7,175 nt of DNA from Pseudomonadota bacterium (lineage in GTDB: Bacteria; Pseudomonadota; Alphaproteobacteria; Rhizobiales; Xanthobacteraceae), in assembly GCA_023432845.1 (NCBI GenBank), contig JAEZEY010000225.1:1-7175 (forward strand). The letters are read 5' to 3'. Positions 5,512 through 7,175 of the stretch are shown here, one piece after another (the first letter of the stretch is position 1; every line of letters starts with the position of its first letter). Position numbers and translations under genes: made by a program. A model generated the notes under the pieces. That model ran no database searches. It was not told the origin of the DNA and was given only the letters and a program-made list of their open reading frames with translations.

Positions 5512-5594
5512 GGAACTCATATAGGGAGATCGGCGCGCCATGCCCACTCACTGGACAAAAGCGCGCCAACCTAAAGTTAAACTTCAGATCAGAA

Positions 5595-5626
5595 AAATCA
5601 CGCAATCAATTGATTTTACGTGATTT
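5595..5626 (-). terminator. Nested inverted repeat after dapA, terminator-like
   Basis: The arms AAATCACG (5595-5602) and CGTGATTT (5619-5626) pair perfectly over 8 bp. Between them lies a second, perfect 12-bp palindrome, AATCAATTGATT (5604-5615). Read on the minus strand, the outer stem ends in a run of five T residues (5597-5593), starting ten bases after the dapA stop codon. This looks like an AT-rich intrinsic terminator or attenuator before smpB. A competing stem, AAAATCA (5594-5600) with TGATTTT (5611-5617), is also possible. The palindrome could instead be a protein-binding site near the smpB promoter. The stem is AT-rich, so termination may be partial. Confidence 0.45.
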
Positions 5627-5635
5627 ATCCGGCAA

Positions 5636-6529
5636 TCAGTTGATCAGGCCGGCATGGACCATGGCCTCGCGGATCACTTTGCCGGTCGGCGCCGTCACCG
5701 GCATCAGCGGCAGACGGACCTCCTCCTCGAGGCGGCCGAGCAGCTTGAGGCCGTGCTTGGCGCCGGCGAGCCCCGGCTCCTTGAAGATGGCATCGTGCAG
5801 CGGCACCAGCCGGTCCTGGATTTTCAGCGCGGCGGCATAGTCGCCCTTGAATACGGCGTTCATCAGGTCGGCGCAGGGCTTCGGCGCGACGTTGGCCACC
5901 ACAGAGATGCAGCCATGGCCGCCGGCCGCCATGTAGGCGAGCGCGGTCATGTCCTCGCCCGAGAGCTGGATGAAGTCCGGGCCCAGTGCGTGACGCTGCT
6001 GCGACACGCGCGCGAGGTTCGCGGTGGCGTCCTTGACGCCGACGATGTTCTTCAATTCGTACAGGCGCTTCATGGTGTCGACCGACATGTCGACCACAGA
6101 GCGCGGCGGGATGTTGTAGATGATGATCGGAATGCCGATGGCGTCGTTCACCGCCTTGAAGTGCTGGTACATGCCCTCCTGGGTCGGCTTGTTGTAGTAC
6201 GGCGTCACCACCAGCACGGCGTCGGCGCCCGCCTTTTCGGCATGGCGCGCCAGATCGATGGCCTCAACGGTCGAGTTCGAACCGGCGCCGGCCACGACCG
6301 GGACGCGGCCCTTGGCCTGCTCGATGCAGATCTCGACCACCTTGTGGTGTTCGTCATGACTGAGGGTCGGGCTTTCGCCGGTGGTGCCGACCGGCACCAG
6401 CCCGCTTGTCCCCTGCGCGATCTGCCAGTCGATCAGGTCGCGAAACGCCTGTTCGTCGACCGCCCCGTTTTTGAACGGCGTCACGAGCGCGGTCATGGAA
6501 CCTCGGAAGCTCGTTGTCGCGGCGGTCAT
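5636..6529 (-). CDS. dapA: 4-hydroxy-tetrahydrodipicolinate synthase
   Basis: DapA condenses pyruvate with aspartate semialdehyde, the first committed step toward diaminopimelate (cell wall) and lysine, in the cytosol. The 297-residue protein has every catalytic residue of the E. coli enzyme, shifted by five: T49 and T50 in VGTTGESPTL, Y112 in TPYYNKP, Y138 in IIIYNIPPR, R143, and the Schiff-base lysine K166 in VGVKDATAN. ALVTPFKNGAVD (14-25) is the usual start of the TIM barrel. The ATG at 6527-6529 has GGGAG seven bases upstream. The open frame runs further back, but without family similarity. Downstream on the same strand are a nested palindrome and smpB. Divergent from it is a secreted protein, probably a cell-wall lytic enzyme. 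The pairing dapA-smpB recurs in Rhizobiales (from memory). Confidence 0.97.
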   Translation of the reverse strand: MTAATTSFRGSMTALVTPFKNGAVDEQAFRDLIDWQIAQGTSGLVPVGTTGESPTLSHDEHHKVVEICIEQAKGRVPVVAGAGSNSTVEAIDLARHAEKAGADAVLVVTPYYNKPTQEGMYQHFKAVNDAIGIPIIIYNIPPRSVVDMSVDTMKRLYELKNIVGVKDATANLARVSQQRHALGPDFIQLSGEDMTALAYMAAGGHGCISVVANVAPKPCADLMNAVFKGDYAAALKIQDRLVPLHDAIFKEPGLAGAKHGLKLLGRLEEEVRLPLMPVTAPTGKVIREAMVHAGLIN

Positions 6530-6810
6530 GGCGTTTCTCCCTACCCGGCTACGCGGTGTGCAAGACTTCATCAATATCGGCTTGCGCCTAGCGATGAAAG
6601 CCCCTTCGCAGACCAATTTACCAAGATTTGCCAAGCTTTTGCCGCGCTTGTGGGCTAACCGTGATTCCGGTTTGGCGTCTCAGGGGTATCCCCTCGTTGA
6701 CCATTTTGCCCTAAGTGGACAGGTGCGTCCTGCGTTGTGAGTCGGCCGCCCCTTTCAACACGCATAACGATATTCGCAACGATCACGCCCGAACGAACAG
6801 AGGCAACGGT
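6530..6810. other. Divergent intergenic region between dapA and the secreted-protein gene
   Basis: No gene is supported here. Two structures stand out: a 13-bp inverted repeat AGGGG-TAT-CCCCT at 6682-6694, and two imperfect tandem decamers, TTTACCAAGA (6617-6626) and TTTGCCAAGC (6627-6636). TTGACC at 6698-6703 could be a plus-strand -35 box, but the sequence 17 bases on (CAGGTG) is a poor -10. No convincing dapA promoter was found either. The palindrome is a possible operator shared by the two divergent genes; this is inference. Confidence 0.35.
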
Positions 6811-7175
6811 TTGCAGGACGTATCGAAACGATCGCTTCGGCGTTTCCCATTCGCGCTGATGGCCGCTGGCGTCATGCTGGCCGTGCCGGCCATGGCCGCC
6901 CCAACGTCGAATCAGACCGCCAAGACCCAAGCCAGGTCCGAGCCGGCCAAAAAGCCGCAGGCCAAGGCCGATGCCGCCAAGGGCAAAGCGGCCAAGGGCA
7001 AGCAAGCTCAGCAGACCAAGGCCGTGGCCCACCCACAGGCGCGCCCCAACCTCGTCTCAGTCCCGATGCCCCAGGCGCGACCCGACGCCGGCACTGCGGT
7101 CACGCTGCCCGCAAGCAGCCCGCTGCGTCTGGTTGATGTGACGCCGGCGTCCGCGCCGCTCCCCCGCGGCAGCGA
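6811..7175 (+). CDS. Secreted Ala/Lys-rich protein, probably a lytic transglycosylase (N-terminal fragment)
   Basis: The gene runs off the right edge; about 121 codons are visible. The product opens with a Sec signal peptide: basic SKRSLRR, hydrophobic FALMAAGVMLAVPAMA, and a likely cut at AMAA, near residue 30. A low-complexity segment rich in Ala, Lys, Gln and Thr follows (about 31-75), then a Pro/Ala-rich stretch containing SSPLRLVDVTPASAPLPRGS. No catalytic domain is reached. Soluble lytic murein transglycosylases of Rhizobiales have this kind of N-terminus and, from memory, often lie divergent from dapA, so I suggest that identity without proof. The start is TTG at 6811, with AGAGG seven bases upstream. 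The next candidate, ATG at 6859, has no ribosome site and would remove the basic part of the signal peptide. The long repetitive linker would be periplasmic. Confidence 0.7.
   Translation, partial: MQDVSKRSLRRFPFALMAAGVMLAVPAMAAPTSNQTAKTQARSEPAKKPQAKADAAKGKAAKGKQAQQTKAVAHPQARPNLVSVPMPQARPDAGTAVTLPASSPLRLVDVTPASAPLPRGS

Noticed and set aside
5512..5547. N-terminally extended SmpB starting at GTG 5547 or ATG 5541
   Set aside because: The extra residues (MGMARRSPYMSS) are not part of the SmpB family N-terminus as I know it; the shorter form fits family length. The extended form is not excluded.
5573..5585. AAGTT-A-AACTT inverted repeat as a regulator site for smpB
   Set aside because: The arms are five bases long, with no second copy and no clear promoter around it.
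5654..6658. A 334-codon plus-strand open frame opposite dapA
   Set aside because: It is the antisense shadow of dapA, whose catalytic residues are all present on the other strand. The His/Arg/Val-rich translation resembles no family.

Overview
The window looks like chromosomal DNA of an alphaproteobacterium in the Rhizobiales (Hyphomicrobiales), most likely near Bradyrhizobiaceae/Xanthobacteraceae. The evidence is high GC, good AGGAG-type ribosome sites, the rsh/rpoZ/NYN/uracil-DNA glycosylase and smpB/dapA gene sets that (from memory) belong to the rhizobial core, and an intergenic palindrome opening GCGCGTTTTCCGGCAA that resembles a dispersed repeat common in these genomes. Genus assignment is inference; no search was possible.

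Layout. Left part, minus strand: the 5' end of a (p)ppGpp synthetase/hydrolase gene (rsh), cut by the window edge, then rpoZ with a strong intrinsic terminator. Next, plus strand: a NYN/LabA-type nuclease-domain protein, a palindromic repeat, a family 5 uracil-DNA glycosylase, and a periplasmic Cu/Zn superoxide dismutase (sodC) with a possible EcfG-type stress promoter. Convergent with sodC is a DJ-1/PfpI-family gene resembling isonitrile hydratase. Divergent from that gene is a PLP-dependent serine/threonine dehydratase-like gene with a possible leaderless start. It converges on smpB, which lies downstream of dapA on the minus strand. Divergent from dapA, at the right edge, begins a secreted Ala/Lys-rich protein, probably a lytic transglycosylase, cut by the window.

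How they fit together. Most are housekeeping genes: stringent response (Rsh), RNA polymerase omega subunit, ribosome rescue (SmpB), lysine/diaminopimelate synthesis (DapA), probable cell-wall turnover and base-excision repair. The sodC / DJ-1 / dehydratase block looks like a lineage-specific insert between the uracil-DNA glycosylase gene and smpB. It shares a loose theme of stress and detoxification, but the orientations (plus, minus, plus) show it is not one operon.

I see no CRISPR array, phage gene, transposase, toxin-antitoxin pair, tRNA or rRNA. I do not see an undescribed multi-gene system. The items most worth a second look are non-coding: the palindromic repeat at 1848-1894, the stress-type promoter of sodC, the crowded divergent promoter region near 4044-4079, and the nested palindromes between dapA and smpB.
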